Shown: positions 1 through 7,793 of the stretch, one piece after another
How the letters are laid out: each line of letters begins with the position of its first letter
Numbering within the stretch: position 1 is the first letter of the stretch
Assembly: GCA_039180865.1 (NCBI GenBank)
Contig: JBCDCZ010000018.1
Coordinates: forward strand, 1 to 28,641
From: JBCDCU01 sp039180865
Lineage (GTDB): Bacteria > Pseudomonadota > Alphaproteobacteria > Rhizobiales > JACESI01
Length of the DNA stretch: 28,641 nt
Reading direction: 5' to 3'
The notes under the pieces: generated by a model
What the model was told of the DNA's origin: nothing
Database searches by the model: none
What the model saw: the letters and a program-made list of their open reading frames with translations, nothing else
Program-made: the position numbers and the translations under genes

Positions 1-2
1 CG

Positions 3-125
3 CCGATCGTTGCCGAAGGCGACTACGGATATCGGGACATGGTGATTGTCGGATATCACCTGTGGAGCGACAATAAGTATCCGGGTGATTGGAAAGACAA
101 TATTTATGAGCTCAAAATGAGTTAA
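3..125 (+). CDS. C-terminal end of an unidentified protein (partial)
   Basis: An open frame enters from the left edge and ends at TAA (123-125), giving the last 40 residues of a protein. The visible part is rich in aromatic and acidic residues (for example GYRDMVIVGYHLWSDNKYPG) with no membrane segment. I do not recognise the family. It lies 144 bases upstream of the aminotransferase gene, and a strong hairpin separates the two, so it is probably a separate transcription unit. That it is coding at all rests on the uninterrupted frame and the hairpin after the stop. Confidence 0.45.
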   Translation, partial: PIVAEGDYGYRDMVIVGYHLWSDNKYPGDWKDNIYELKMS

Positions 126-143
126 TTCGCCAGAGGCCAGATC

Positions 144-184
144 GATACGGTGGTCCTTCCAAGCGGCCTTGGAGCCACCGTATC
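144..184 (+). terminator. Hairpin after the first partial gene, possible terminator
   Basis: Perfect 10-base arms GATACGGTGG (144-153) and CCACCGTATC (175-184), with an inner CCAAG/CTTGG stem (159-163 with 168-172), begin 19 bases after the stop codon. No T-run follows, so it is not a classical intrinsic terminator, but the position fits a 3'-end structure. Confidence 0.45.
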
Positions 185-269
185 CATCATACGAAAATTG
201 AGAAGAAGACCTGCGTGGACTGACAAAGCTGGTTGAGTTCATTGTCGTGCGCGATGAAAGAGTGGTGTT

Positions 270-1565
270 ATGCTCAAAAACCAACTCGATTTATCCGATG
301 AATCAAATGTCCGTTCCTACTGTCGAGCTTTTCCGGTTGTGTTTGACCAGGCCGAAAATGCTTTCATGTGGGATAGCGACGGTAACCGCTATATCGACTT
401 CTTGGCAGGCGCGGGAGCGCTCAACTTTGGGCATAACCATCCTGCAATGCTCGAAGCGCTCATCACTTACCTTCGAGACAATAGGATTGTTCACTCACTC
501 GACCTGTCGACCGCCGCGAAACAACACTTTCTCAGAACATTCAAGAATAAAATTCTTTCGCCAAAACAACTGCATTATAAAATCATGTTCACCGGACCGA
601 CCGGAGCAAATTCGGTTGAAGCGGCGATAAAACTTGCCAAGAAGGCCACCGGTCGGCAAAGGATCGCAGCCTTTACAAACGGCTATCACGGGGTAACCAC
701 TGGCGCACTTGCTTTAACCGGAAGCAGACATCATCGATCCAGCCTCAGGGCGGGTTTACACAACGTCGACCGCTATGCCTATGACGGTTACTTTGGTGCT
801 GACGTTGATACTATACAGCTGATTGAAAGATGCTTGCGGGATCCATCAAGTGGTCTCGAGCCCCCGGCCGCCTTTATCTTGGAAACGATACAAGGCGAAG
901 GTGGCCTGAACAAAGTTTCAAAACAATGGATTCAACGCCTGTCCGCTCTGGCGGAGCAGTTCGGCAGCCTTCTCATCATCGATGATATACAAGCTGGATG
1001 CGGTCGGACCGGATCATTTTTCAGTTTTGAGGAATTCGGCATCGTACCGGATTTAATATGCCTTTCGAAATCCATCAGTGGTTTCGGTTCACCTATGTCC
1101 TTGCTGCTCATCAAGCCATCTCTCGATGTTTGGAAACCTGGTGAACACAATGGCACATTCCGTGGAAACAACCTCGCTTTTGTCACCGCCACGGTCGCGG
1201 TCGATCTTTGGGACGATACGTCCTTTCAACGAGCAGTGCAGCGCAAAGGCCAGCTCATGGCGGAGCATCTGCGGAACATAGTCCATCGATATGAAGGCCA
1301 ATGCGAACTACGCGGCCTCGGGATGTTTTTTGGCCTGGCGTTTCAATCGGCATCTATTGCTACGAAAGTTTCTCACGAAGCGTTCGAGCTAGGATTGATT
1401 GTTGAAACATGCGGCCCAAACGGAGAAGTCGTCAAGTGCATGCCCCCATTGACCATCGATGATGCGACCCTTCTCGAGGGTCTTCAAGTACTCCAACAAT
1501 CCGTTGACCGTGTCGCGCAATATTACATCAAAAAGACCACTTCGCTGTCAGATGCTGCAGAGTAA
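270..1565 (+). CDS. Diaminobutyrate--2-oxoglutarate aminotransferase (EctB/DABA-AT family)
   Basis: A PLP-dependent class III aminotransferase of 431 residues, the usual length for the EctB/DABA aminotransferase family. It would move an amino group between glutamate and L-aspartate 4-semialdehyde to give L-2,4-diaminobutyrate (DABA). Visible marks are the substrate-binding FLAGAGALNFGHNHP segment near residue 45, IIDDIQAGCGRTG (235-247; the first D contacts the PLP ring nitrogen), the Schiff-base lysine K267 in LSKSISGFG, and the typical GEHNGTFRGNN near 292. The ATG at 270 follows a GAAAGAG ribosome site. An N-hydroxylase and a cupin follow in the same direction. No ectA, ectC or DABA decarboxylase is nearby, so the job is not ectoine synthesis; production of DABA for N-hydroxylation is the better inference. 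The substrate is known only by family. Confidence 0.88.
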   Translation: MLKNQLDLSDESNVRSYCRAFPVVFDQAENAFMWDSDGNRYIDFLAGAGALNFGHNHPAMLEALITYLRDNRIVHSLDLSTAAKQHFLRTFKNKILSPKQLHYKIMFTGPTGANSVEAAIKLAKKATGRQRIAAFTNGYHGVTTGALALTGSRHHRSSLRAGLHNVDRYAYDGYFGADVDTIQLIERCLRDPSSGLEPPAAFILETIQGEGGLNKVSKQWIQRLSALAEQFGSLLIIDDIQAGCGRTGSFFSFEEFGIVPDLICLSKSISGFGSPMSLLLIKPSLDVWKPGEHNGTFRGNNLAFVTATVAVDLWDDTSFQRAVQRKGQLMAEHLRNIVHRYEGQCELRGLGMFFGLAFQSASIATKVSHEAFELGLIVETCGPNGEVVKCMPPLTIDDATLLEGLQVLQQSVDRVAQYYIKKTTSLSDAAE

Positions 1566-1590
1566 ATTGCTATCGGAAGGGTGATTTTCT

Positions 1591-2973
1591 ATGTCTTTTG
1601 AACAAAAAGAACGATATCTCGACCTTATTGGAATTGGTTTTGGACCCGCCAATATCGCTCTGGCGGTGGCGCTCGAAGAACGCAACAGTACGATCTCTTC
1701 GGTGTTTCTTGAGAAAAACCATGGTCCAGCGTGGCAGGATGAAATGATGATTCCTGGAACGGACATCCAACACAATCCATTGAGAGACTTTGCAACTCCC
1801 CGCAACCCAACAAGCGAGTTTGGATATTTGAGTTTTCTGAAGGAAGTCGGACGGTTGTGGGAATATCTAAACCTAGCAGCACCCTATCCGCCCAGATCTG
1901 AGTACGCGGAATACGTTAAATGGGTCGCCGATAAGGTCGCAACAAACGTCAAGTACAATGCTGAAGTGTGCGACATCAGGTTTCATCAAAGCGAAAGCGG
2001 GGAGAGCATAAAAGTCGTACTGGCAGACGGCGAAACGTTTGTAACGAATTGCCTCGTTGTCGGCTGCGGACGAAGCCTCAATATCCCAGACTGCTTTATT
2101 CCCATTATGCCGGATGACCGGATTGCCCATACGCAAATGTATAAAACATCAATCGGCAAGTGGAATTCGGCGGGCGACATAGACACGATTGCGGTTATCG
2201 GTGCCAGTCAAAGCGCGGCAGAAGTCATCGTCGACCTCCATTCAACCGGAAAAGTGTCTTCTATCCTGAGCGTTGTGAGCGGCGTTGGGTTCAAGGAAAA
2301 GGATTTAAGCCCATTCACTGAACAGATCTACTATCCTGAATACGTCGATACTTTTTATAAGAGCAATGATCGTACGAAACGGGAAATGCAGGCCGAGTTA
2401 TGGCGAAGCAATTATAGCGCGGCGGATCAGGATATTGTGTCGAAAATCAATTTCCTGATGTATGAACAGCGATATTCACGTGGCCCTAAAATCGAATTGG
2501 CCTACAATTCTGTGTTGGTTGACGCCTTAAAGAATGGCGACGATACGATCTCACTGGATGTAGGCTCACGCATAGACGGATCGGTGCAGCGTCACACGGT
2601 CGATGCCGTACTGCTTGCAACCGGATTTAGAAATCTTGGTGGCGGACGCCGGCAAGAGGCCTTTCCTCCGATAATGGAATCCATCGCTGATAGTCTGAAG
2701 CGCCGTGCTGACGGCTCGTTGTTCATATCACGAGATTATCAAGTGGCATTTTCTGACCGCGCTCATGGGCGACCGGCAATTTTTCTCAATGGACTTTGTG
2801 AGTCGACCCATGGGTTTGGTGATGCCGGCTCGTTCAGCCTGCTTGCCATACGCGCAGACACGATTGCCGAATCTGCAGAAGCTGTTGTTGAAGCGTCCAA
2901 CTTCGAAAATCCGGTTTTGATACCCTTGTTGGACTCACGAACGAATGACCACAATGCTCATGAACACGTTTGA
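1591..2973 (+). CDS. SidA/IucD/PvdA-family flavin N-monooxygenase
   Basis: A 460-residue FAD- and NADPH-dependent N-hydroxylase of the lysine/ornithine/diamine class. It shows the FAD-binding GIGFGPANIALA at residues 14-25, the family segment WQDEMMIPGTDIQHN near 48-62, the NADPH-binding AVIGASQSAAEV at 201-212, and the C-terminal LLATGFRN at 341-348. The family hydroxylates the terminal amine of ornithine, lysine or diamines for siderophores, or as the first step of hydrazine formation. The gene begins 25 bases after the aminotransferase (ribosome site GAAGGGTG) and its end overlaps the cupin gene. The aminotransferase just upstream suggests DABA or a product of it as substrate, giving an N4-hydroxylated amine. 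No IucA/IucC-type synthetase, acyltransferase or decarboxylase accompanies it, so a full siderophore pathway is not present here. Confidence 0.9.
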   Translation: MSFEQKERYLDLIGIGFGPANIALAVALEERNSTISSVFLEKNHGPAWQDEMMIPGTDIQHNPLRDFATPRNPTSEFGYLSFLKEVGRLWEYLNLAAPYPPRSEYAEYVKWVADKVATNVKYNAEVCDIRFHQSESGESIKVVLADGETFVTNCLVVGCGRSLNIPDCFIPIMPDDRIAHTQMYKTSIGKWNSAGDIDTIAVIGASQSAAEVIVDLHSTGKVSSILSVVSGVGFKEKDLSPFTEQIYYPEYVDTFYKSNDRTKREMQAELWRSNYSAADQDIVSKINFLMYEQRYSRGPKIELAYNSVLVDALKNGDDTISLDVGSRIDGSVQRHTVDAVLLATGFRNLGGGRRQEAFPPIMESIADSLKRRADGSLFISRDYQVAFSDRAHGRPAIFLNGLCESTHGFGDAGSFSLLAIRADTIAESAEAVVEASNFENPVLIPLLDSRTNDHNAHEHV

Positions 2974-3343
2974 TATAGAAGATACCATTCGAAGAGATGA
3001 AGCCGCTGACTATCGCAGTGAGTACAATTGTCATCTTTGGCGCCTCTTCCCCTGGAAGAACAGAGTGGAGACACATCGGCCGCTAACCGGGATGGGGATC
3101 ATCAAAGTTATCGTTAGACCGGGCGAGGCCATTCTGGAACACGTTCATGACGAAGAAGAAGTCTTCATTATGCTTGCTGGCAGAGGTATCCTGGAAATCG
3201 AAAGTCAAACGGCTGAGTTACACGCCGGTGACATTGCTTACATCCCCCGCAATATCAGGCACAGCCTCGTTAATGAAGGCACAGAAGATGTGTGTTTTTT
3301 CGATGTCTACTGGGACAATCGGGACGCGAATTCTGAGCTTTAG
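2945..3343 (+). CDS. Small single-domain cupin protein
   Basis: A 132-residue protein with one conserved cupin barrel. Motif 1 (residues 60-80) supplies H66, H68 and E72; motif 2 (95-110, GDIAYIPRNIRHSLVN) supplies H106, so the usual metal-binding set is complete. If the ATG at 2945 is used, the gene overlaps the N-hydroxylase by 29 bases; in-frame ATGs at 2954 and 2960 would also overlap, which indicates translational coupling. Cupins next to amine N-hydroxylases are known in N-N-bond-forming systems, where a cupin fused to or near a MetRS-like domain acts on the hydroxylamine. No MetRS-like partner is seen here, so that role is an inference. Other possibilities are a generic metal-dependent isomerase or dioxygenase. 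Confidence 0.8.
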   Translation: MTTMLMNTFDIEDTIRRDEAADYRSEYNCHLWRLFPWKNRVETHRPLTGMGIIKVIVRPGEAILEHVHDEEEVFIMLAGRGILEIESQTAELHAGDIAYIPRNIRHSLVNEGTEDVCFFDVYWDNRDANSEL

Positions 3344-3359
3344 CCCGGTGTGGTGAAGC

Positions 3360-3914
3360 TCAATCACCGCTGTATGAGATAAGGCTATGCACGTTGACCG
3401 ACATGTCTTCCAGCCTTTGGCGACCACCCAATTCAATCAGATCAATAACAAAACTGGCGGCAATGACTGTGCCGCCAGCCTGTTCTAGGAGTTTTATCGC
3501 GGCCTCCGCGGTTCCACCGGTTGCCAGCAAGTCATCGACGACCAGTATTCGCTGGCCATTTCGAATTGCATCTGTGTGGATCTCGATACCGTCCGAGCCG
3601 TGTCCCAACTCGTAGGACTGTCCCAAGGTTTCAGCTGGAAGTTTTCCTTCTTTTCGCAAGGGGACAAAACCACACCCCAACTCATGCGCTACTGCTCCAC
3701 CGAGAATGAACCCCCTCGCTTCGATGCCTGCGACTACGTCAATATCGGCGGTCAAAAAGGGACGAAACAGAAGGTCAACGGACCTTCGAAGTCCGGTCGG
3801 ATGAGACAGCAGCGTTGTAATGTCTTTGAATTGCGCGCCGGGATTGGGGAAATCCGGTATCGTTCTTATGAGTTTCCGTAATTCCGTGGCACATGAAAAC
3901 ATCGTGTTTCCCAT
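3360..3914 (-). CDS. apt: Adenine phosphoribosyltransferase
   Basis: A 184-residue purine salvage enzyme converting adenine and PRPP to AMP in the cytoplasm. It carries the standard N-terminal RTIPDFPNPGAQFKDITTL segment (residues 17-35), the GIEARGFILG loop near 63-72, and the PRPP-binding ILVVDDLLATGGTAEAA near 123-139. Length matches the family (about 170-185). A second in-frame ATG at 3902 would give a protein four residues shorter; neither start has a strong ribosome site. The gene is convergent with the cupin gene, 16 bases apart, and tail to head with the LysE-type exporter on the same strand. Confidence 0.95.
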   Translation of the reverse strand: MGNTMFSCATELRKLIRTIPDFPNPGAQFKDITTLLSHPTGLRRSVDLLFRPFLTADIDVVAGIEARGFILGGAVAHELGCGFVPLRKEGKLPAETLGQSYELGHGSDGIEIHTDAIRNGQRILVVDDLLATGGTAEAAIKLLEQAGGTVIAASFVIDLIELGGRQRLEDMSVNVHSLISYSGD

Positions 3915-3997
3915 CTCATGGCCGGCGTTTCACCTTCTTCCCAAAGTGGTCGATACTCGATATCGCAAGTGGTCAAACACAGGGGGAGGATCAGATA

Positions 3998-4639
3998 TCA
4001 CAACCGGTTGGTGAGCATCGTGATGCCTGCGAACGCGAAGAAACTACCGAGAACGCCCTGGATCCAACGCCTTGCCCTCGAGTAAATCCGCACCATGAAC
4101 GGCGTCGAGAAAGCCACAGCGTAAATGTAGTGGATGACTGCTGATAACACAGCGGTCCCAACTACGATCGCAAAGCCGACCCACAAAGGCGCGCCTTCCG
4201 TCAAGCCCAGGGAAATGATCGCAATCCAGGCCAATGCTGCTTTGGGGTTTGTCATTTGTATCATCAGGCCGCGGCGGAAAAAGCTGAGTAAGGTTTTCAT
4301 ATCGCCGTCGAGCGTCTTTGCTTCGATATCAAATGAAGAAGCGGCGGATTTGAAGGATTTGTAAGAAAGCCACAGCAAATATAGGCCACCCGCGATTTTG
4401 ATGGCGATGAGAGCCGGGCTAAAAGAGGCCAACAGCGCTGATAAACCAAGCACTGTAATAAGAGCCCAGCAAAATGAACCGGCCGACACGCCGAATGCTA
4501 ATGCAATTCCCGAACTTCGGCCAACACTCATTGATGTGCCGATTACAGCCAAGATATTCGGCCCCGGGCTCATGATCGCTAGAAAGAAAGCTGTGTAGGC
4601 CAACATGATGCCAGGAAGGTAGGGGCTAATTTCCGCCAT
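3998..4639 (-). CDS. LysE/RhtB-family amino acid exporter
   Basis: A protein of 213 residues from the ATG at 4639 (ribosome site TGGAG 8 bases before; a TTG two codons upstream is less likely). It is an inner-membrane transporter with about six hydrophobic segments. The N-terminal segment SPGPNILAVIGTSMSVGRSSG is the family signature, followed by FGVSAGSFCWALITVLGLSALL and a K/S-rich cytoplasmic loop near residues 95-115. The family exports amino acids such as lysine, homoserine and threonine. The substrate cannot be read from the sequence. Its position beside an amino-acid-modifying gene set may be coincidence, since the two are on opposite strands with apt between them. Confidence 0.9.
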   Translation of the reverse strand: MAEISPYLPGIMLAYTAFFLAIMSPGPNILAVIGTSMSVGRSSGIALAFGVSAGSFCWALITVLGLSALLASFSPALIAIKIAGGLYLLWLSYKSFKSAASSFDIEAKTLDGDMKTLLSFFRRGLMIQMTNPKAALAWIAIISLGLTEGAPLWVGFAIVVGTAVLSAVIHYIYAVAFSTPFMVRIYSRARRWIQGVLGSFFAFAGITMLTNRL

Positions 4640-4810
4640 AATCAATGCTCCATCTATTAATAGTTACGATATATAAAAACGAATATAATCAAACAAAAGC
4701 AGGCTTTATACCTGCTGTGAAAGTTAAATTCGTGGTAGAGTAACTCTATGTCGTTTCTATAAAAAGAACCAGCGGTAGATAATCAAAATTTCAAAATAAT
4801 CAGCACAAAA

Positions 4811-4948
4811 CCCTGCTCTTACTTCTACACCCCAGATGAACGTTTTTATCTTCAACAGATCTAACGGGCATGGCTGGTTTCAGCCTGTTCCGGTCACGGT
4901 TACAAGTTTGGCCCGCTCATTGGTAAAACCGTTGTCAAAGCGATCTAA
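4811..4948 (+). pseudogene. Remnant of a sarcosine oxidase-type FAD oxidoreductase (C-terminus)
   Basis: In one frame, codons 4826-4945 read YTPDERFYLQQI, then a TAA at 4862-4864, then RAWLVSACSGHGYKFGPLIG and KTVVKAI, ending at TAA 4946-4948. The CSGHGYKFGP block and the preceding YTPDE are hallmarks of the C-terminal end of monomeric sarcosine oxidase/SolA-type enzymes, where the Cys and nearby residues hold the flavin. The in-frame stop and the absence of any upstream coding sequence show a decayed fragment of about 45 codons. The family assignment is from motif memory, not a search. Confidence 0.6.
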
Positions 4949-4989
4949 AACAACGATCCGAGTGTTTTTCAGTCCTGGATCCAAGACGT

Positions 4990-5682
4990 TTAACAGAGAG
5001 TGTTGAGGTGCCTTTGCACGGCCTCATTAATCGCCGTTGCGAGCACGCGTTTCTGGCAGTCGATCTGGCCTTCTAACCAAATCTGTTTTTGCTGGAGCGA
5101 ACTCTTTGCCGAACACTCGGTATTAGGTTCGGTACCGATGGGTGTTTCGCCAATATTCTGCTTCAAATAATGCCGCACGAAATACGTTTTATTGAGAAGC
5201 ATTGACAAAAATTGTTTGCGTATTGAATGGCACTCCAAATCATACAATGAGATCAACACATCATCAAATCTGTTTATTGCGGTGCCGCAGGGTGTTTTCT
5301 GAAGATGCACGACTCTGCCGTTACTTCTGTTTTTTTGATTTTCAATGAATTCCTCTTTACCCAAACCTGAAACGATTTCCTCCAACAATTCGTAACAAAC
5401 AATCAGATCCTTCATGTCCGGTACAGGCACAAAGTAACCCTTTTTGGGAATTGAATTTATCATCCCCGCCCCCCTTAGGCGAGAAAGGGCCTCACGAATT
5501 GGCGTTTGACTAATCTGGAGAGCCTCGGACAGCTCGCGAATGTACAAATGCTGCCCTGGAGGGATTTCATATTCCAGTATCAACTTCCTAAGAAATCTAT
5601 AGACTTTTTCGCTTGGGCTATCATAGGCGAATTCATCCCTATATTCACCAAATTTATCACAAATGGAATTTTGAAAAGACAT
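4990..5682 (-). CDS. GntR-family transcriptional regulator
   Basis: A 230-residue regulator. Residues about 24-85 form a GntR winged helix-turn-helix (LYIRELSEALQISQTPIREA then LSRLRGAGMI and KKGYFVPVP). The C-terminal portion (about 88-230) resembles the all-helical FCD effector domain in length and helical pattern, but the usual Asp/His metal ligands are not clearly present, so the effector type is uncertain. The promoter side (5700-5960) is AT-rich and has two strong palindromes that may be its operators. Its neighbours are the sarcosine-oxidase remnant and, beyond that, the exporter on the same strand, so its original target may have been the lost oxidase or the exporter. Confidence 0.85.
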   Translation of the reverse strand: MSFQNSICDKFGEYRDEFAYDSPSEKVYRFLRKLILEYEIPPGQHLYIRELSEALQISQTPIREALSRLRGAGMINSIPKKGYFVPVPDMKDLIVCYELLEEIVSGLGKEEFIENQKNRSNGRVVHLQKTPCGTAINRFDDVLISLYDLECHSIRKQFLSMLLNKTYFVRHYLKQNIGETPIGTEPNTECSAKSSLQQKQIWLEGQIDCQKRVLATAINEAVQRHLNTLC

Positions 5683-5772
5683 TGCTAAAACATCCTTGGT
5701 GGATTATTTCGCATTTATGTTTCTCAAATTAAAGTATTTATTATAACGTTGTTTCTTGTCAAAAATAAGATT

Positions 5773-5792
5773 TTATTGTTTAGAAACAATAA
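5773..5792. promoter_or_regulatory. Palindrome upstream of the GntR gene, candidate operator
   Basis: TTATTGTTT-AG-AAACAATAA: perfect 9-base arms with a 2-base centre, 91 bases upstream of the GntR start. This may be a dimeric operator for autoregulation. The site is seen; the function is inferred. Confidence 0.4.
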
Positions 5793-5821
5793 TTTGTATT
5801 TACGGATTTAGATGTAATTTC

Positions 5822-5833
5822 TTTGTATACAAA
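5822..5833. promoter_or_regulatory. TTTGTATACAAA palindrome, candidate GntR operator
   Basis: A perfect 12-base palindrome in the same AT-rich stretch. FadR-subfamily GntR proteins often bind short GTATAC-centred palindromes, which makes this the better of the two candidate sites for the adjacent regulator. Confidence 0.45.
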
Positions 5834-6284
5834 TTATTTTTAAAAACTAATTTTTGACAATTTTTACGACCTCTTATTGACTTTATAAACAATTTATTTT
5901 TTTAGGACTTAACAAATAATATCATATTTTATTTTATAAGCGAATTGCCGAAAATCATAGATCAAATAATTCGAATTATCCGGTGACTGGCAGGAAATAA
6001 AAACCTCACTCCTTTCCCGCATCGCAGGGTTTCCATGCCGTTTGTGATAAAACCTCCTGATGAGAACCCATTGAAGCTGGGGCAGTATACGGTATTTTGA
6101 GCGACACTAAATATATGACATAATTCCTATATAATGCATTTCGAACACGTTATGCGCATAAGCCATTGTCTTCAAACGACTGCATGCTTGGCGCTTATTG
6201 CGATAACATGACGTTGCGGCAAACTCCGTCCCAACAGATATGTTTATGTGGGATTAGTACCGGACATTCACAGGGTGAGAGATT

Positions 6285-7016
6285 TTGCGGATGATATTTT
6301 GGAATGCGAATATGGCATTTCATCGAAAAATTGGCCTCATTCAACAGACAAGACCGGACATATTGGTGATTTCCGAATGTGCGAATCCATCGATTTTGAT
6401 CGAACGTGGAATTACCTGTTTCGACATTGAAAACGTTGTCTGGATGGGAAGCAATAAAAACAAAGGTCTCGCGATATTTGCGTTCAATGGATTTGGCGTC
6501 CAGCGATACGAGCCGTTCTTCCCTACGCTACGCTATATTCTACCGGCGCGAATTGTTGGGCCCACCCGATTCAATCTGATCGCAGTATGGGCTCAGAATG
6601 CAAGTGCCGGCATAACGCGCAAAAATCAGATGGGTCCGCTTCGTCGCGGGCTAACCAATTATAGAAAATTGCTGGATTCTGGTCCCACCGTTATTGGGGG
6701 TGACTGGAATAGTAATGCAATTTGGGACAAACCCGGTTGGAAAATCAACCATATGACGAAGGTTCGGCAGTTGGGTGAACACGGCTTGAAAAGTGTTTAT
6801 CACGAGACCACCGGTCAGCGATATGGAGAGGAAACTGAGCCGACTCTATATTGGCGAGACCGTAGAAAGGACGGAAAAACCTATCATTTGGATTATGTGT
6901 TCATCCCAGAAACCTGGTTCTCGAAAATTCACCAGTTTTCAATTGGGTCTTTTGAGGATTGGGTAGAGCCAGGATACAGCGACCACGTTCCGATCGTGTT
7001 GGAGTTGGATCTCTAA
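6285..7016 (+). CDS. Endonuclease/exonuclease/phosphatase (EEP) family protein
   Basis: A 243-residue EEP-fold phosphodiesterase. Metal and catalytic motifs are in the expected order: FWNANM at the start (Asn ligand), DILVISECAN near residue 25-34 (Glu ligand), VIGGDWNSNAIWD near 138-150 (catalytic Asp and Asn), and GYSDHVPIVLEL at the end (SDH). There is no signal peptide, so it should be cytoplasmic. The start is either TTG 6285, which gives the family-like MRMIFWN and sits 5 bases after GGTGAGA, or ATG 6291. Members act on nucleic acids, lipids or sugar phosphates, and nothing here narrows the substrate. It stands alone between AT-rich spacers. Confidence 0.8.
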   Translation: MRMIFWNANMAFHRKIGLIQQTRPDILVISECANPSILIERGITCFDIENVVWMGSNKNKGLAIFAFNGFGVQRYEPFFPTLRYILPARIVGPTRFNLIAVWAQNASAGITRKNQMGPLRRGLTNYRKLLDSGPTVIGGDWNSNAIWDKPGWKINHMTKVRQLGEHGLKSVYHETTGQRYGEETEPTLYWRDRRKDGKTYHLDYVFIPETWFSKIHQFSIGSFEDWVEPGYSDHVPIVLELDL

Positions 7017-7275
7017 CCCGGGTTTTATGAATGCAGGACGCAATGGCGTTCACTGTTCAAGGCTATTTTTCGATTGATCACTGATGATCATTATCTCGCA
7101 CCAGACATAGTATTTTTCGTGTTTGAGATGGATGCCGAGGCGACAATGGCAGAGATCACATGCTCTCGATCGGCGATTTGCGGGGCGTTCGATCATCATC
7201 GATCACCGCACCAAGACGGCTTTTGCGACTCGGCACAAGACAGGACCAGTGTTTCCAATATCTGAGTGTTGCGCC

Positions 7276-7605
7276 CTAGATCTTGGCGAACGGTACAAAT
7301 GGCACCCGCTCTCGTCGTGCCAGTTTCGGCAACATCTCATCCACAAATGCCTTGAAATGCGGCGTCTCTTGATGTGCCGCCCAACCCGCTTCGTTTCGAT
7401 AGAGTTCGAAAACAAAAAATGCGTTGGGATTATCCGGTGATCGATACGGGATAAAAAATGTCACGCCAGGCTCTGCCATTGTTGGCGCGACGAGCGCTTC
7501 CAAGCTCTTAGCGAGTGCGTCTTCTGCGCCGGGTTGTGCCTCTAAGTGGATTGCAACAACGAAACCATCGTTCAAAACGCTCAATGAGCCGAGATCTTCA
7601 TACAT
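7276..7605 (-). CDS. ABM-domain (antibiotic biosynthesis monooxygenase-like) protein, putative quinol monooxygenase
   Basis: A 109-residue dimeric alpha/beta-barrel protein of the ABM family. The middle has the typical pattern: VVAIHLEAQPGAEDALAKSL, then EPGVTFFIPYRSPDNPNAFF and FELYRNEAGWAAHQETPHF. Cofactor-free quinol monooxygenases such as YgiN have this length and layout. Start ATG 7605 follows CAGGAGT. It is 188 bases downstream of the hydratase-like gene on the same strand, with a terminator hairpin between them, so the two are probably separate transcripts. Both enzyme types occur in aromatic catabolism, but a shared pathway is only a guess. Confidence 0.85.
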   Translation of the reverse strand: MYEDLGSLSVLNDGFVVAIHLEAQPGAEDALAKSLEALVAPTMAEPGVTFFIPYRSPDNPNAFFVFELYRNEAGWAAHQETPHFKAFVDEMLPKLARRERVPFVPFAKI

Positions 7606-7771
7606 TAAATTACTCCTGATTTATATTTAGGCGCCGAACCGATAAAATTATTATTCTTACTAACGATTTTTATATGAAATAATTACGGATAAACTAGGTT
7701 TTTTGTGATGCAAATCCACATTATTTCTTATATTAGAAAATAAATATATCGCTTTTCTGTTTAAAATAAAA

Positions 7772-7790
7772 TATCGGCCTAATGCCGATA
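7772..7790 (-). terminator. Intrinsic terminator of the hydratase-like gene
   Basis: A hairpin TATCGGC-CTAAT-GCCGATA begins 4 bases after the minus-strand stop codon. On the minus strand it is followed by a T-rich tract (ATTTTATTTT). This is a good match for a Rho-independent terminator. Confidence 0.7.
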
Positions 7791-7793
7791 GAT

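Larger units (their letters stand above)
5683..6284. other. AT-rich intergenic region, about 600 bases, no gene seen
   Basis: No convincing coding frame on either strand. Bases 5700-5960 are strikingly AT-rich with long T and A runs and contain the palindromes listed separately. Bases 5990-6284 are less biased and hold a TATAAT at 6134-6139 without a well-spaced -35. The stretch separates the divergent GntR and EEP genes and probably holds both promoters. Confidence 0.5.

Noticed and set aside
270..1565. Ectoine biosynthesis role for the EctB-like gene
   Set aside because: No ectA or ectC is adjacent, and the next gene is an amine N-hydroxylase.
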